Assembly: GCF_014642735.1 (NCBI RefSeq)
Contig: NZ_BMIV01000008.1
Span: 115,626 to 179,625 of the forward strand
Direction of reading: 5' to 3'
Source: Paracoccus acridae
GTDB taxonomy: Bacteria > Pseudomonadota > Alphaproteobacteria > Rhodobacterales > Rhodobacteraceae
DNA: 64,000 bases
Both the position numbers and the translations under genes were made by a program. The notes under the pieces are model-generated. The model saw nothing but the letters and a program-made list of their open reading frames with translations. It did no database searches and had not been told where the DNA came from. Below are positions 1 to 8,304 of the stretch, piece after piece. Each line of letters begins with the position of its first letter. Positions within the stretch are counted from its first letter, which is position 1.

Positions 1-27
1 GTCGTGATCGTCGTCCTTGGCGGCCAT
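1..27 (-). CDS. rpoD: RNA polymerase primary sigma factor RpoD (first nine codons only)
   Basis: Only the 5' end is in the window. It is read leftwards from an ATG at 25-27 and encodes MAAKDDDHD before leaving the window. GGGAG lies six bases upstream of the ATG, a good ribosome-binding site. The identification rests on two points: in alphaproteobacteria rpoD usually follows dnaG, and Rhodobacterales RpoD proteins begin with MAAKD and an acidic stretch. The gap of 142 bases after dnaG suggests rpoD has its own promoter in addition to any read-through. Partial at the window edge. Confidence 0.75.
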
Positions 28-169
28 CAACGGCTCCCTTCTTCAGGCGGTGATTCGCAGACAGGCGAATCACTGAACATGCGTTCTACATTTAGCGTGG
101 CGCACCCCCGAATCAAAGGGCACGCGATGCGGCTGATTCGCCGACATGGTGCGAATCGATCGGGGATGG
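28..169 (-). promoter_or_regulatory. rpoD upstream region with five GANTC (CcrM) sites and an inverted repeat
   Basis: This 142-base gap between dnaG and rpoD holds five GANTC sites, at 52-56, 67-71, 110-114, 135-139 and 153-157. GANTC is the target of the cell-cycle methylase CcrM in alphaproteobacteria. Two of the sites form the arms of a perfect 9-bp inverted repeat (50-58 and 65-73, loop of six). On the rpoD strand a weak sigma-70-like pair can be drawn: TTGATT (111-116), 17 bases, then AAATGT. The -35 overlaps the GANTC at 110-114. The site positions are seen directly; their role in methylation control is inferred. Confidence 0.5.
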
Positions 170-2062
170 TCAGCGGCGTGGCGGCTTGCGCCAGATCTGG
201 CCCTGGACAAACTCCGACAACTGGGCCGAAAGGGCGTCCCGGTCCTCGTTCAAATCCATGCCGCCCTCCAGTTCAGGCCGCTCGGCGCGGTGACGCGCGC
301 GGGCGATCTGCTGCATCCGCCAGGTCAGCCCCTCGTCGGCCTCGCCCTGGATTTCGGCTTCGGCGCGGGCCAGTTCGGTGCCGATGGCCCGCTGCGCTTC
401 CAGCCGGTCCAGAAGATTGCCCAGGATCGCGGCCACGGTTTCAGTGTCCTGCGTGTCGATGACCGCAGGAGTGAGGCCCAGATGGGCGTCACGCCGCAGC
501 GTTTCAAGACCGCGTTGACCTGCCGCGCTTTGCGTCTGGCCCAGAAGGTCGAACAGCAGGGCCGCCCGGTCGGGATCCTGGGGTGACAAGCGCTCCAGGC
601 GGGTTTCCATCTGCGCGACCAGTTCGGGGCGCAAGGCGCAGATCAACAGGCTTGCCCCTTCCAGAAGACTGCCTGCCGCCTGCGGGTCCGAGACGGTCGC
701 AGGAATGGGCAGGACCGGACGCGAGGGTCTGGCGGACCCCTTGCGCTTGCCGGGCGTCCAGTCCACGCGCCGCGACGTTCCGCCGAACAGATCCCACTGC
801 TTGCTGCGCAGTTCCTTGGCGTAATGGTTGCGGGTCAGGTCGTCCGGGATCTTGGCAACGGCGTCCTGAAGGCGCTTTTCCAAGGCGGCCTTGCGTTCGG
901 GGCTGTCGAAGACCTGTCCTTCGGTCTCGCGCGCCCACAACAGATCGACCAGCGGGCGCGCCTGATCCAGCAGCGCCCCCATGGCGCCCGGTCCTGCTGC
1001 CTTGATCAGGTCGTCGGGATCCTGTCCTGCGGGCAGGATGACGAAACGAAGCGCCCGGCCCGGTCCCGTCATCGGCAGGGCCAGATCGATCAGCCGCTGC
1101 GCCGCCCGCTGTCCTGCCGCGTCGCCGTCCAGGGCGATCACGGGTTCGGGGCTGACGCGCCACATCAGGTGCAACTGCTCCTCGGTGATTGCGGTGCCCA
1201 GGGGGGCCACGGCGCCCTCGAAACCCGCACGGGCCAGGGCGATCACGTCCATGTAGCCTTCTGCCACCACCAGCCGCTGGCCCTTGGCAATGGCGGCACG
1301 GGCCGGGCCAAGGTGATAAAGGTTGCGCCCCTTGTCGAACAGCGGCGTTTCCGGGCTGTTGAGGTATTTCGCCCGCGCATTCGGATCCATCGCCCGACCG
1401 CCGAAGCCGATGCAGCGCCCCTGCCCGTCGCGGATCGGAAAGATGATGCGGTCCCGGAAGCGGTCATAGGCTGCCCCGCCATTGTCGGGCCGCGCCGACA
1501 TGCCTGCTTCGACGATCAGGGATTCGTCGAAACCCTTGTCGCGCAATGCCTGCGTCAGCGCGGTGCGGCTGTCGGGGGCAAATCCGATCTCGAACCGGTC
1601 TAGCGCCGCCTGATCCAGGCCGCGCCGTGCCAGGTAATCGCGCGCATCAGCGGCGGCGCCGGTTTGCAGTTGCAGGCGGAACCAGCGGCAGGCGGCCTCG
1701 GTCACGTCCAGCAGGCGGGTGCGGCGGTCGGTTCTTTCCCGGGCGCGGGGATCGGGTTCGGGCATCTGCAACCCGGCCTCCGCGGCCAGCAGCTTGACGG
1801 CCTCGATGAACTCCATCCCGTCGGCCTCGCGCAGGAACTTGATGGCGTCGCCCTTGGCGTGGCAGCCGAAGCAGTAGTAATAGCCCTTCTGGTCATCGCA
1901 ATGAAAACTGGCGGATTTTTCCTGGTGGAACGGGCATGGCGCCCACCAGTCGCCCCGCGCCTGGTTCGACTTGCGCAGATCCCACACGACCTTCTTGCCG
2001 ATCACGCGGCTGATCGGGACGCGGGTCCGAATCTCGTCAAGGAAGCCGGGGGGAAGACTCAT
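170..2062 (-). CDS. dnaG: DNA primase DnaG
   Basis: Synthesises the RNA primers for chromosome replication at the fork with DnaB helicase. The 630 residues contain, in order, a CHC2 zinc finger (C43, H46, C64, C67), the primase core, a TOPRIM fold with the EGYMDV motif and the ALDGDAAG metal site (near residues 265-320), and a C-terminal helicase-binding region. Length is normal for the family. The bases before the start codon are a run of C, so there is no recognisable Shine-Dalgarno. It lies directly before rpoD, the conserved part of the macromolecular-synthesis operon. rpsU, often the first gene of that operon, is absent. Confidence 0.97.
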   Translation of the reverse strand: MSLPPGFLDEIRTRVPISRVIGKKVVWDLRKSNQARGDWWAPCPFHQEKSASFHCDDQKGYYYCFGCHAKGDAIKFLREADGMEFIEAVKLLAAEAGLQMPEPDPRARERTDRRTRLLDVTEAACRWFRLQLQTGAAADARDYLARRGLDQAALDRFEIGFAPDSRTALTQALRDKGFDESLIVEAGMSARPDNGGAAYDRFRDRIIFPIRDGQGRCIGFGGRAMDPNARAKYLNSPETPLFDKGRNLYHLGPARAAIAKGQRLVVAEGYMDVIALARAGFEGAVAPLGTAITEEQLHLMWRVSPEPVIALDGDAAGQRAAQRLIDLALPMTGPGRALRFVILPAGQDPDDLIKAAGPGAMGALLDQARPLVDLLWARETEGQVFDSPERKAALEKRLQDAVAKIPDDLTRNHYAKELRSKQWDLFGGTSRRVDWTPGKRKGSARPSRPVLPIPATVSDPQAAGSLLEGASLLICALRPELVAQMETRLERLSPQDPDRAALLFDLLGQTQSAAGQRGLETLRRDAHLGLTPAVIDTQDTETVAAILGNLLDRLEAQRAIGTELARAEAEIQGEADEGLTWRMQQIARARHRAERPELEGGMDLNEDRDALSAQLSEFVQGQIWRKPPRR

Positions 2063-2128
2063 GGGGGGGATTATCGCGCTGCGGCCAAAATCAAGAAAGG
2101 GGGTATTTGGACAACGAAGAAGCGGCGG

Positions 2129-2713
2129 TCAATCCGCGCCGACCGCGCCCCGCGCAAGGCCCCAATAGATGTCGCCGATGCGCCGGCGGTCCAGACGCCC
2201 GCCTTCGCGGTACCAGTTCGTCACGCCCGTCAGCATCGCGATCAGGGCCATTGTCGCCAGGCGCGGGTCGTCGATGCGCATCACGCCCGCCGCCACCCCG
2301 TCGCGCAGGATGGCCTCTAGCGCGTTCTCGTATTCGCCGCGCAGGGCCGCAATGCGGGCGCGGTTTTCCGGGGTCAGGTTGCGAAGTTCCATATAGGACA
2401 GGAACACGGCATCGGCGTGATCCAGGCTGGTGTCGATATGGAAGCGCACGAAATGTTCCAGCCGCGCCAAGGGATCGCCCGGAATGTCGGACCAGGCGCC
2501 CAGCAGTTCCTGCATGTGGCTTTCCAGAAGATCGAACAGCAAGGCCTGCTTGTCGGGGGTATAGGCATAAAGCGCGCCAGCCTGCACCCCCACCGCCGAC
2601 GCGATCTGGCGCATCGACACGGCGGCATAGCCCTGCCGCGCGAACAGGCGGCGGGCATGGGTGCGGATCAGGGGGCCGGTGACATCGGCGCGGGAACCTT
2701 GGGTGCGGGCCAT
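2129..2713 (-). CDS. TetR/AcrR family transcriptional regulator
   Basis: A 194-residue one-component repressor-type protein. The N-terminus (residues about 10-55) carries a TetR helix-turn-helix, seen as RLFARQGYAAVSMRQIA followed by GVQAGALYAYTPDKQAL. The rest is the variable ligand-binding helical domain. The longer open frame extends upstream to 4108 in antisense to lldD; the first sensible start is MARTQG at 2713. It sits 66 bases downstream of dnaG's divergent-side start on the same strand and diverges from the lipoprotein-lldD pair. Regulation of lldD is possible from this layout but not shown. Ligand unknown. Confidence 0.85.
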   Translation of the reverse strand: MARTQGSRADVTGPLIRTHARRLFARQGYAAVSMRQIASAVGVQAGALYAYTPDKQALLFDLLESHMQELLGAWSDIPGDPLARLEHFVRFHIDTSLDHADAVFLSYMELRNLTPENRARIAALRGEYENALEAILRDGVAAGVMRIDDPRLATMALIAMLTGVTNWYREGGRLDRRRIGDIYWGLARGAVGAD

Positions 2714-2788
2714 GCGGTCTTCTAGCGCGCGGCGGCAGGGCGGGAAAGTCCGTTGCCCCGGTGCAAGCCGCGCCATAATCTTGGGGCC

Positions 2789-3046
2789 ATGAAACATGTC
2801 TTGCCCCTGACCTGCGCCGCATTCCTGGCGGCATGCTCGACCGATACGGAATCCTATCCGCGCTTGCTGCCCACCGACCAGATCCTGGCCGAACCTGTCC
2901 TGCCCGATCATGCGCCCCAGGCAACGTCGTCCGATGTCGAGGCAGAGGCGCAGGCACGGGCGGACGCGCTGCGGCGGCGCGCCGACGCCCTGCGCGGGCC
3001 GGTCATCGAACCAGACACGCTGCGGCGGATCCAGCCCCAAGGATGA
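2789..3046 (+). CDS. Small putative lipoprotein
   Basis: An 85-residue protein I do not recognise. It starts at 2789 with a short lysine/histidine head and a hydrophobic stretch ending in LAAC, a lipobox with the acylated cysteine at position 16. The mature part is charged and helical, rich in alanine and arginine (EAEAQARADALRRRADALR), so it may be a short coiled coil. An upstream in-frame ATG at 2753 would place a charged arginine-rich extension before the signal and is less likely. lldD follows 57 bases later. No function can be assigned. Confidence 0.6.
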   Translation: MKHVLPLTCAAFLAACSTDTESYPRLLPTDQILAEPVLPDHAPQATSSDVEAEAQARADALRRRADALRGPVIEPDTLRRIQPQG

Positions 3047-3103
3047 TTGCTGGCCGCATGCCGATCTGGTAAAGATTCTTGACCAATCCTGTCGGAGAGC
3101 CTC

Positions 3104-4312
3104 ATGCCCGTCATCACGTCGATCGAAGATCTCAAGCGGATGCACCGCTCGCGCACTCCGAAGATGTTCTATGACTATGCCGAGTCGGGCAGCTATACCG
3201 AACAGACCTTCCGCGAGAACACGACCGACTTCGCCCGGTTGAAGCTTCGTCAGAAGGTGGCCGTGGACATGTCGAACCGCAGCACGGCATCGGACATCGT
3301 GGGCCTTCCCGCCGCGATGCCCGTGGCGCTGGCCCCTGTCGGCATGACCGGGATGCAGCACGCCGATGGGGAAATCCATGCTGCCCGTGCGGCCGAGAAG
3401 TTCGGCGTGCCATTCTGTCTGTCCACCATGTCGATCTGTTCCATCGAGGATGTGGCGGAACACACCACCAAGCCTTTCATGTTCCAGCTTTATGCGATGA
3501 AGGACCAGGATTTCCTGGCCGCCATCATCGAGCGCGCGAAAAAGGCGAATTGCAGCGCCCTGGTCCTGACGCTGGACCTTCAGATCCTGGGCCAGCGGCA
3601 CAAGGACCTGAAGAACGGCCTGTCCGCGCCCCCCAAGCTGACCCTGCCGACCATGCTGGATCTTGCGACCCGCTGGCGCTGGGGGATGGGGATGCTGCAG
3701 ACGAAGCGCCGCTTCTTCGGCAATATCGTGGGCCATGCCAAGGGCGTGGCCGATCCTTCCAGCCTGATGAGCTGGACGGCCGAGCAGTTCGACGAAAAAC
3801 TGGACTGGGACAAGATCGCCCGGATCCGCGACATGTGGGGCGGCAAGCTGATCCTGAAAGGCGTGCTGGACCCCGACGACGCGCGCATTGCGGCGGATTT
3901 CGGCGCCGACGCGATCATCGTCAGCAACCACGGTGGGCGGCAACTGGATGGGGCGCTGTCCTCGATCAGGATGCTGCCGCATATCGTCAAGGCCGTGGGC
4001 GACCGGGTGGAAATCCACATGGACGGCGGCATCCGGTCGGGCCAGGACGTGCTGAAGGCGCTTGCCCTGGGCGCGCATTCGACCTGGATCGGGCGGGCCT
4101 GGCTGCACGGGCTTGGCGCCATGGGCGAGGCCGGGGTGACCCGCGCGCTGGAAATCATCCGCAAGGAGCTGGACATCAGCATGGCGCTGTGCGGCGAACG
4201 GGATGTCAGGAACATCGGGCCCCAGAACGTGATGATCCCCCGCGGCTTCCTGGACGAATACGAGGTTCAGGCGCCCAAGGGGGCTTCACAAATCACCCCC
4301 ATTGCCGTATAG
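3104..4312 (+). CDS. lldD: FMN-dependent L-lactate dehydrogenase (alpha-hydroxy-acid dehydrogenase family)
   Basis: Oxidises L-lactate to pyruvate, passing electrons to the quinone pool, probably at the inner face of the membrane. The 402 residues form one FMN-binding TIM barrel. The catalytic histidine lies in SNHGGRQLD (H276), and the glycine-rich phosphate-binding segment DGGIRSG follows at about 307. Family length is about 380-400. Related enzymes oxidise other 2-hydroxy acids, so the substrate is inferred from overall similarity. No lactate permease is next to it. The divergent TetR gene could be its regulator. Confidence 0.88.
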   Translation: MPVITSIEDLKRMHRSRTPKMFYDYAESGSYTEQTFRENTTDFARLKLRQKVAVDMSNRSTASDIVGLPAAMPVALAPVGMTGMQHADGEIHAARAAEKFGVPFCLSTMSICSIEDVAEHTTKPFMFQLYAMKDQDFLAAIIERAKKANCSALVLTLDLQILGQRHKDLKNGLSAPPKLTLPTMLDLATRWRWGMGMLQTKRRFFGNIVGHAKGVADPSSLMSWTAEQFDEKLDWDKIARIRDMWGGKLILKGVLDPDDARIAADFGADAIIVSNHGGRQLDGALSSIRMLPHIVKAVGDRVEIHMDGGIRSGQDVLKALALGAHSTWIGRAWLHGLGAMGEAGVTRALEIIRKELDISMALCGERDVRNIGPQNVMIPRGFLDEYEVQAPKGASQITPIAV

Positions 4313-4377
4313 GCCGCCACCTGTCGCCATGCACCCTTGGAGGATGGCGGCACCAACAACCAAGTTAGGAACATATC
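4313..4377 (+). promoter_or_regulatory. Leader of rplY with two alternative stems
   Basis: Between lldD and rplY, GCCGCCA (4313-4319) can pair with TGGCGGC (4345-4351). The inner CGCCAT (4325-4330) can pair with ATGGCG (4344-4349). The two stems use overlapping 3' arms and so exclude each other. There is no T-run, so it is not a normal terminator for lldD. It could be a control structure for the ribosomal protein or a weak lldD end; the role is inferred. Confidence 0.3.
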
Positions 4378-4998
4378 ATGGCCAAAGAGATCCCTGATCT
4401 GGTGGCCGAGCCGCGCGCGGGGTCAGGCAAGGGGGCCGCCCGCCAAGCTCGCCGCGATGGCAAGGTGCCCGGAGTCGTCTATGGTGACCACAAGGACCCG
4501 GTCAACATCCAGTTCGACTTCAACAAGCTGCTGACGCAACTGCGCGCCGGCCGGTTCATGTCCACGCTGTTCAACCTGAAGGTCGAAGGCCAGGAAGACG
4601 TCCGCGTCATCTGCCGCGGCGTCCAGAAGGACGTGGTGAAGGACCTGCCGATCCACATCGACTTCATGCGCCTGCGCCGCACCTCGAAGGTGAACCTGTT
4701 CATCCCGGTCGAATTCATCAACCACGAAAAATCCCCCGGCCTGAAGCGCGGCGGGACGTTGGTTACGGTTCGTCCCGAGGTCGAGCTTGTCGTGACTGCA
4801 GGCGACATCCCGGACCACATCACCGTCGATCTGGAAGGCCTGAACGTCGGTGAAACGATCCACATCAACGATGTGAAGCTGCCGGAAGGCGCGAAGCCGA
4901 CCATCGACCGCAACTTCGTCATCGCCAACGTCGCCGCGCCGTCCGCGCTGCGTTCGGGCGGCGACGACGAGCCGGCCGAGGCTGCCGCGGAGGAGTGA
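4378..4998 (+). CDS. rplY: 50S ribosomal protein bL25 (CTC family)
   Basis: Binds 5S rRNA in the large ribosomal subunit. The 206 residues have the two-domain CTC form: an N-terminal 5S-binding domain (about 1-95, including [12 protein letters not shown]) and the C-terminal beta domain, ending in an acidic alanine/glutamate tail. The short E. coli form lacks the second domain. The start follows TAGGAACATATC. The gene often stands next to pth; here pth is absent and trmFO follows after a strong terminator, so rplY is probably a single-gene unit or is read from lldD. Confidence 0.95.
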   Translation: MAKEIPDLVAEPRAGSGKGAARQARRDGKVPGVVYGDHKDPVNIQFDFNKLLTQLRAGRFMSTLFNLKVEGQEDVRVICRGVQKDVVKDLPIHIDFMRLRRTSKVNLFIPVEFINHEKSPGLKRGGTLVTVRPEVELVVTAGDIPDHITVDLEGLNVGETIHINDVKLPEGAKPTIDRNFVIANVAAPSALRSGGDDEPAEAAAEE

Positions 4999-5024
4999 TC
5001 TCCGCGCGCTTTGCGCAATCATCG

Positions 5025-5051
5025 GGGCGGTGCCGCTTGGCGCCGCCCTTT
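5025..5051 (+). terminator. Intrinsic terminator after rplY
   Basis: A 10-bp stem (5025-5034 with 5039-5048, one G-T wobble) closes a GCTT loop and is followed by TTT. It lies 26 bases after the rplY stop and separates it from trmFO. Confidence 0.7.
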
Positions 5052-5094
5052 CCATTTGCGGGCAGCTTTGCTAGCCCCATCCGCAGGAGGTCAC

Positions 5095-6432
5095 ATGGAA
5101 CCTGTCCACATCATTGGCGCGGGCCTTGCCGGGTCCGAGGCCGCCTGGCAGATCGCCCGCACGGGCGTGCCTGTTGTCCTGCACGAAATGCGCCCCGCCA
5201 AAGGCACCTTCGCCCACAAGACCGGCGATTGTGCGGAAATGGTCTGTTCCAACAGCTTCCGGTCCGACGACGACGTGATGAACGCGGTCGGGCAACTGCA
5301 TTGGGAAATGCGCGCGGCGGAGGGGCTGATCATGTCAATGGCGGATCGCCATCGGCTTCCTGCGGGTGGTGCCCTTGCCGTGGACCGCGAGGCGTTTTCA
5401 GCAGCCGTAACCGAAGCCTTGCAGGCCGAGCCGCTGATCCAGATCGTTCCGGGCGAAATCACCGACCTGCCAGACGATGGCAACTGGATCGTGGCGACCG
5501 GGCCGCTGACCTCGGACGCGCTGGCGCAGGCGATCCGCGCGGTGACCGGCACCGATGCCCTGGCCTTTTTCGACGCCATCGCACCCATCGTCCATGCGGA
5601 TACCATCGACATGTCCGTGGCCTGGGAACAAAGCCGCTATGACAAGGGCGAGACCGAGGCCGAGCAGAAGGCCTATATCAACTGCCCGATGACCCACGAC
5701 CAGTACGAGGCCTTCATCGACGCCCTTCTGGCCGCCGAGAAGACCGAGTTCCACGAGGGCGAGACCGCAGGCTATTTCGACGGCTGCCTGCCCATCGAGG
5801 TCATGGCCGAACGCGGCCGGGAAACCTTGCGGCACGGACCGATGAAGCCCGTCGGGCTGACGAATGCCCATAACCCGACTGAGAAACCTTATGCAGTGGT
5901 TCAACTTCGTCGTGATAATGCCTTGGGAACACTTTATAATATTGTTGGCTTCCAGACCAAGATGAAATACGGCGCCCAGACCCAGGTGTTTCGCATGATC
6001 CCTGGGCTGGAGAATGCCAGCTTCGCCCGGCTTGGTGGCATCCACCGCAACTCCTTCCTGAACTCGCCAACGCTGCTGGACGACCGGATGCGTCTGCGTC
6101 AGCGGCCGAACCTGCGCTTTGCCGGGCAGGTCACCGGGGTCGAGGGCTATGTCGAAAGCGCCGCCATGGGCTTGCTGGCGGGCCGGATGGCGGCTGCACA
6201 GGCGCAGGGGCGCGATCTGCCGCCGCCGGCCCCGACGACTGCCATGGGTGCCCTTGTCAACCACATCACCGGCGGGGCCGAGGCCAAGACCTTCCAGCCG
6301 ATGAACGTGAACTTCGGCCTGTTTCCTCCGCTTGACGAGATGCGCGGCGGCCGAAAGGGGCGCAAGGACCGATATCCTGCCTATACCCAGCGGGCCAAGG
6401 ACGATTTCAGCGCATGGCTGGCGGCGCAGTAA
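5095..6432 (+). CDS. trmFO: Folate-dependent tRNA (uracil-54-C5) methyltransferase TrmFO
   Basis: Makes ribothymidine at position 54 of tRNA, using methylene-tetrahydrofolate and FADH2. The 445 residues begin with a dinucleotide-binding GAGLAG (8-13), continue with [14 protein letters not shown], and include the conserved cysteine in [13 protein letters not shown]. Start chosen at 5095, where AGGAGG lies five bases upstream; the frame is open further upstream but has no ribosome-binding site. It overlaps gluQ by 19 bases. Codons about 262-283 (5878-5943) are almost all A/T-ending, unlike the rest of the gene (see findings). Confidence 0.96.
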   Translation: MEPVHIIGAGLAGSEAAWQIARTGVPVVLHEMRPAKGTFAHKTGDCAEMVCSNSFRSDDDVMNAVGQLHWEMRAAEGLIMSMADRHRLPAGGALAVDREAFSAAVTEALQAEPLIQIVPGEITDLPDDGNWIVATGPLTSDALAQAIRAVTGTDALAFFDAIAPIVHADTIDMSVAWEQSRYDKGETEAEQKAYINCPMTHDQYEAFIDALLAAEKTEFHEGETAGYFDGCLPIEVMAERGRETLRHGPMKPVGLTNAHNPTEKPYAVVQLRRDNALGTLYNIVGFQTKMKYGAQTQVFRMIPGLENASFARLGGIHRNSFLNSPTLLDDRMRLRQRPNLRFAGQVTGVEGYVESAAMGLLAGRMAAAQAQGRDLPPPAPTTAMGALVNHITGGAEAKTFQPMNVNFGLFPPLDEMRGGRKGRKDRYPAYTQRAKDDFSAWLAAQ

Positions 6433-7259
6433 CCCGCTTCGCACCCTCACCCACCGGACTGCTGCATCTGGGCCATGCCTATGCGGCCCTGGTGGCGGAA
6501 AGCCTGGCGGGCCCGGGCCGGTTCCTGTTGCGCATCGAGGATATCGACCGCGACCGTTGCCGCCCCGAATACGAAGCCGCGATCAAGGAGGATCTGGCTT
6601 GGCTGGGCCTTGGCTGGCCGGAACCGGTGATGCGGCAGTCGGACCGGATGGAGGCTTATCGAAAGGCGCTTCGGCGGCTGGCGCCCTTGACCTATCCCTG
6701 CCGCTGCCGTCGGGGCGACATCCGCGCGGCAATGTCGGCCCCGCAGGAAGGCGCCTGGCCCGCAGGTCCCGACGGACTGATCTATCCCGGAACCTGCCGG
6801 GGCCGCAGCCTGACCGATGCGGGACCGGACGACGTGATCCGGCTGGATGCCGCGCGTGCCTTCGATGCCCTGGACTTGGACAGCATCGCTTTCCAGGATC
6901 AGGCGATCATGCCCGGACATGACCACGCACTGACCCGGGATCAGTTTCTGGAGGGCATCGGCGATGTGATCCTGTCGCGGCGCGGGATGGGCACATCCTA
7001 TCACCTGGCGGTGGTCGTGGACGATGCCGCCCAAGGGATCACCTTGGTCACACGCGGAAAAGACCTTTTCGATTCAACCTATATCCATGTGCTTCTTCAG
7101 AAGCTGCTTCAACTATCGACCCCTTTCTATCACCATCATCGCCTGATCCGCGACGACGCCGGCAAGCGATTGGCCAAGCGCGATGACGCCCGGGCCATTC
7201 GTCATTACCGCGACGATGGCGCGACCCCGCAGGATATCCGCAGCATGATCGGGTTCTAG
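6414..7259 (+). CDS. gluQ: Glutamyl-queuosine tRNA(Asp) synthetase GluQ
   Basis: Attaches glutamate to the queuosine base at position 34 of tRNA-Asp. It is a shortened glutamyl-tRNA synthetase of 281 residues: the catalytic fold with HLGH (18-21), the zinc-site remnants CRC and the later cysteine of PGTC, and the KRLAKRD signature near residue 250. The anticodon-binding domain of true GluRS is missing, which defines the family. Its start lies inside the end of trmFO, so translation is probably coupled. Its substrate tRNA-Asp is encoded twice at 29966-30143. Its stop codon shares CTAG with hisI. Confidence 0.93.
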   Translation: MAGGAVTRFAPSPTGLLHLGHAYAALVAESLAGPGRFLLRIEDIDRDRCRPEYEAAIKEDLAWLGLGWPEPVMRQSDRMEAYRKALRRLAPLTYPCRCRRGDIRAAMSAPQEGAWPAGPDGLIYPGTCRGRSLTDAGPDDVIRLDAARAFDALDLDSIAFQDQAIMPGHDHALTRDQFLEGIGDVILSRRGMGTSYHLAVVVDDAAQGITLVTRGKDLFDSTYIHVLLQKLLQLSTPFYHHHRLIRDDAGKRLAKRDDARAIRHYRDDGATPQDIRSMIGF

Positions 7260-7612
7260 GCCATCGGCGCCATGATCTCGACCTCCACGCCATCGCGGAC
7301 GACGGTATAGAAGCAGCTTCGCCGGTTGGTATGGCATGCCGGGCCGGTCTGGCGGACCAGCACAAGCAGGCAGTCGCGGTCGCAATCCAGGCGCAGTTCC
7401 ACCAGTTCCTGCACATGCCCCGAGCTTTCGCCCTTGACCCAGAACGACTGCCGCGACCGCGACCAATAGGTGACGCGCCCGGTTTCCAAAGTCCGCGCGA
7501 CGCTTTCGGCATTCATCCAAGCCATCATCAGAACCTCGCCCCCATCCGCGTCCTGGGCAATGGCGGGGATCAGCCCGTTCGGATCATATTTCAGGCTAGC
7601 TGGGTCGAACAT
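7256..7612 (-). CDS. hisI: Phosphoribosyl-AMP cyclohydrolase HisI
   Basis: Opens the adenine ring of phosphoribosyl-AMP, the third step of histidine synthesis, in the cytoplasm. The 118 residues form the single-function cyclohydrolase; the HisE pyrophosphohydrolase domain is not fused. Metal-binding residues are seen in the [15 protein letters not shown] stretch and in [13 protein letters not shown]. The gene stands alone between gluQ (convergent, sharing CTAG as stop) and the Fe-S scaffold gene (divergent). Other his genes in the window are hisG and hisZ, far away. Confidence 0.96.
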   Translation of the reverse strand: MFDPASLKYDPNGLIPAIAQDADGGEVLMMAWMNAESVARTLETGRVTYWSRSRQSFWVKGESSGHVQELVELRLDCDRDCLLVLVRQTGPACHTNRRSCFYTVVRDGVEVEIMAPMA

Positions 7613-7673
7613 CGGGTTTCCTTTCGGCTGACGCGTCCCTATCTAGACCCCAGGCAGCGCATGGGAAAGACCG

Positions 7674-8114
7674 ATGGCCGACAGCGACATGATGCAGCTT
7701 TATTCCCGCCGAATCCTGGCATTGACGACGGCGATCCCGCATCTGGGCGCATTGCCGGAATTCGACGGCAAGGCCATGCGCCGGTCGCCGCAATGCGGGT
7801 CGTCGGTCACGGCCTATGTCGCGATGGAGGGGGACCGGATCGCGGATTTCCGGCAGGAAGTGCGGGCCTGCGCGCTTGGTCAGGCATCGGCCTCGGTCCT
7901 GGGGCAAGGCGTGATCGGGCGCAGCCGGGACGAAATCGCGGCGACCCGAGACGCTTTGGAAGCCATGCTGACGACCGAAGCCGATCCCCCCGCCGCCCCT
8001 TTCGCCGAGCTTGAGGCCCTGCTGCCCGCGCGCGAATATCCGAACCGCCATGCCTCGATCCTGCTGGCCTGGAATGCGACGCTGGACGCCATCGACCAGG
8101 CCACACGGTCATGA
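7674..8114 (+). CDS. Degenerate IscU/NifU-like iron-sulfur scaffold protein
   Basis: A 146-residue protein with the IscU/NifU N-terminal fold. Two of the three ligand cysteines are seen, C41 (PQCGSSV) and C66 (RACALGQ). The position of the third, expected where IscU proteins have HCS, reads RHAS, and the aspartate after the first cysteine (CGD in IscU) is serine. It therefore probably cannot build a cluster in the classical way, though similar proteins are common in Rhodobacterales. sufE elsewhere in this window belongs to the same process. The stop overlaps the terminator of the minus-strand miniprotein. Confidence 0.75.
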   Translation: MADSDMMQLYSRRILALTTAIPHLGALPEFDGKAMRRSPQCGSSVTAYVAMEGDRIADFRQEVRACALGQASASVLGQGVIGRSRDEIAATRDALEAMLTTEADPPAAPFAELEALLPAREYPNRHASILLAWNATLDAIDQATRS

Positions 8115-8142
8115 AAAAAGCCGGTCCCCTTGCGGGACCGGC
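8114..8142 (-). terminator. Intrinsic terminator of the minus-strand miniprotein gene
   Basis: A perfect 9-bp stem (8120-8128 with 8134-8142, loop 8129-8133), followed in minus-strand direction by six T (8119-8114). It ends a transcript of about 190 bases that holds only the gene at 8209-8304. Confidence 0.85.
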
Positions 8143-8208
8143 AGGTGCGCGTGCTGGGGAACTGACGGTCGCACAGGCAAGCGCCGTCAGGGCAACGCGG
8201 GGCAGAGA

Positions 8209-8304
8209 TCAGGCTTGCAGGATCGCAGGCAACCACAAGACGATGACGGTGGTGACGGCCAGGGCGGTGACACCCAACAGGTCGGATACGAATTCGCGGG
8301 ACAT
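8209..8304 (-). CDS. 31-residue single-pass membrane miniprotein
   Basis: A short gene with all the signals of a real one. The ATG at 8304 is preceded by GATAGGAGTTGCTC (AGGAG, seven bases away). The frame ends in TGA at 8209, and a strong intrinsic terminator follows about 70 bases later. The product starts MSREFVSDLLG and continues with a hydrophobic span (VTALAVTTVIVLWLPAIL, residues 12-29), ending in QA. This looks like one transmembrane helix with a short polar head. I do not recognise it. Its neighbours, an Fe-S scaffold gene and recG, give no hint of function. Confidence 0.65.
   Translation of the reverse strand: MSREFVSDLLGVTALAVTTVIVLWLPAILQA

Noticed and set aside
2129..4108. A 659-residue minus-strand protein covering the TetR gene and lldD antisense
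   Set aside because: Only the last 194 codons resemble a protein family; the rest is antisense to lldD. The TetR start was placed at 2713.
5935..5940. TATAAT inside trmFO as an internal promoter for gluQ
   Set aside because: There is no -35 at 15-19 bases upstream. The match follows from the AT-rich codon patch.
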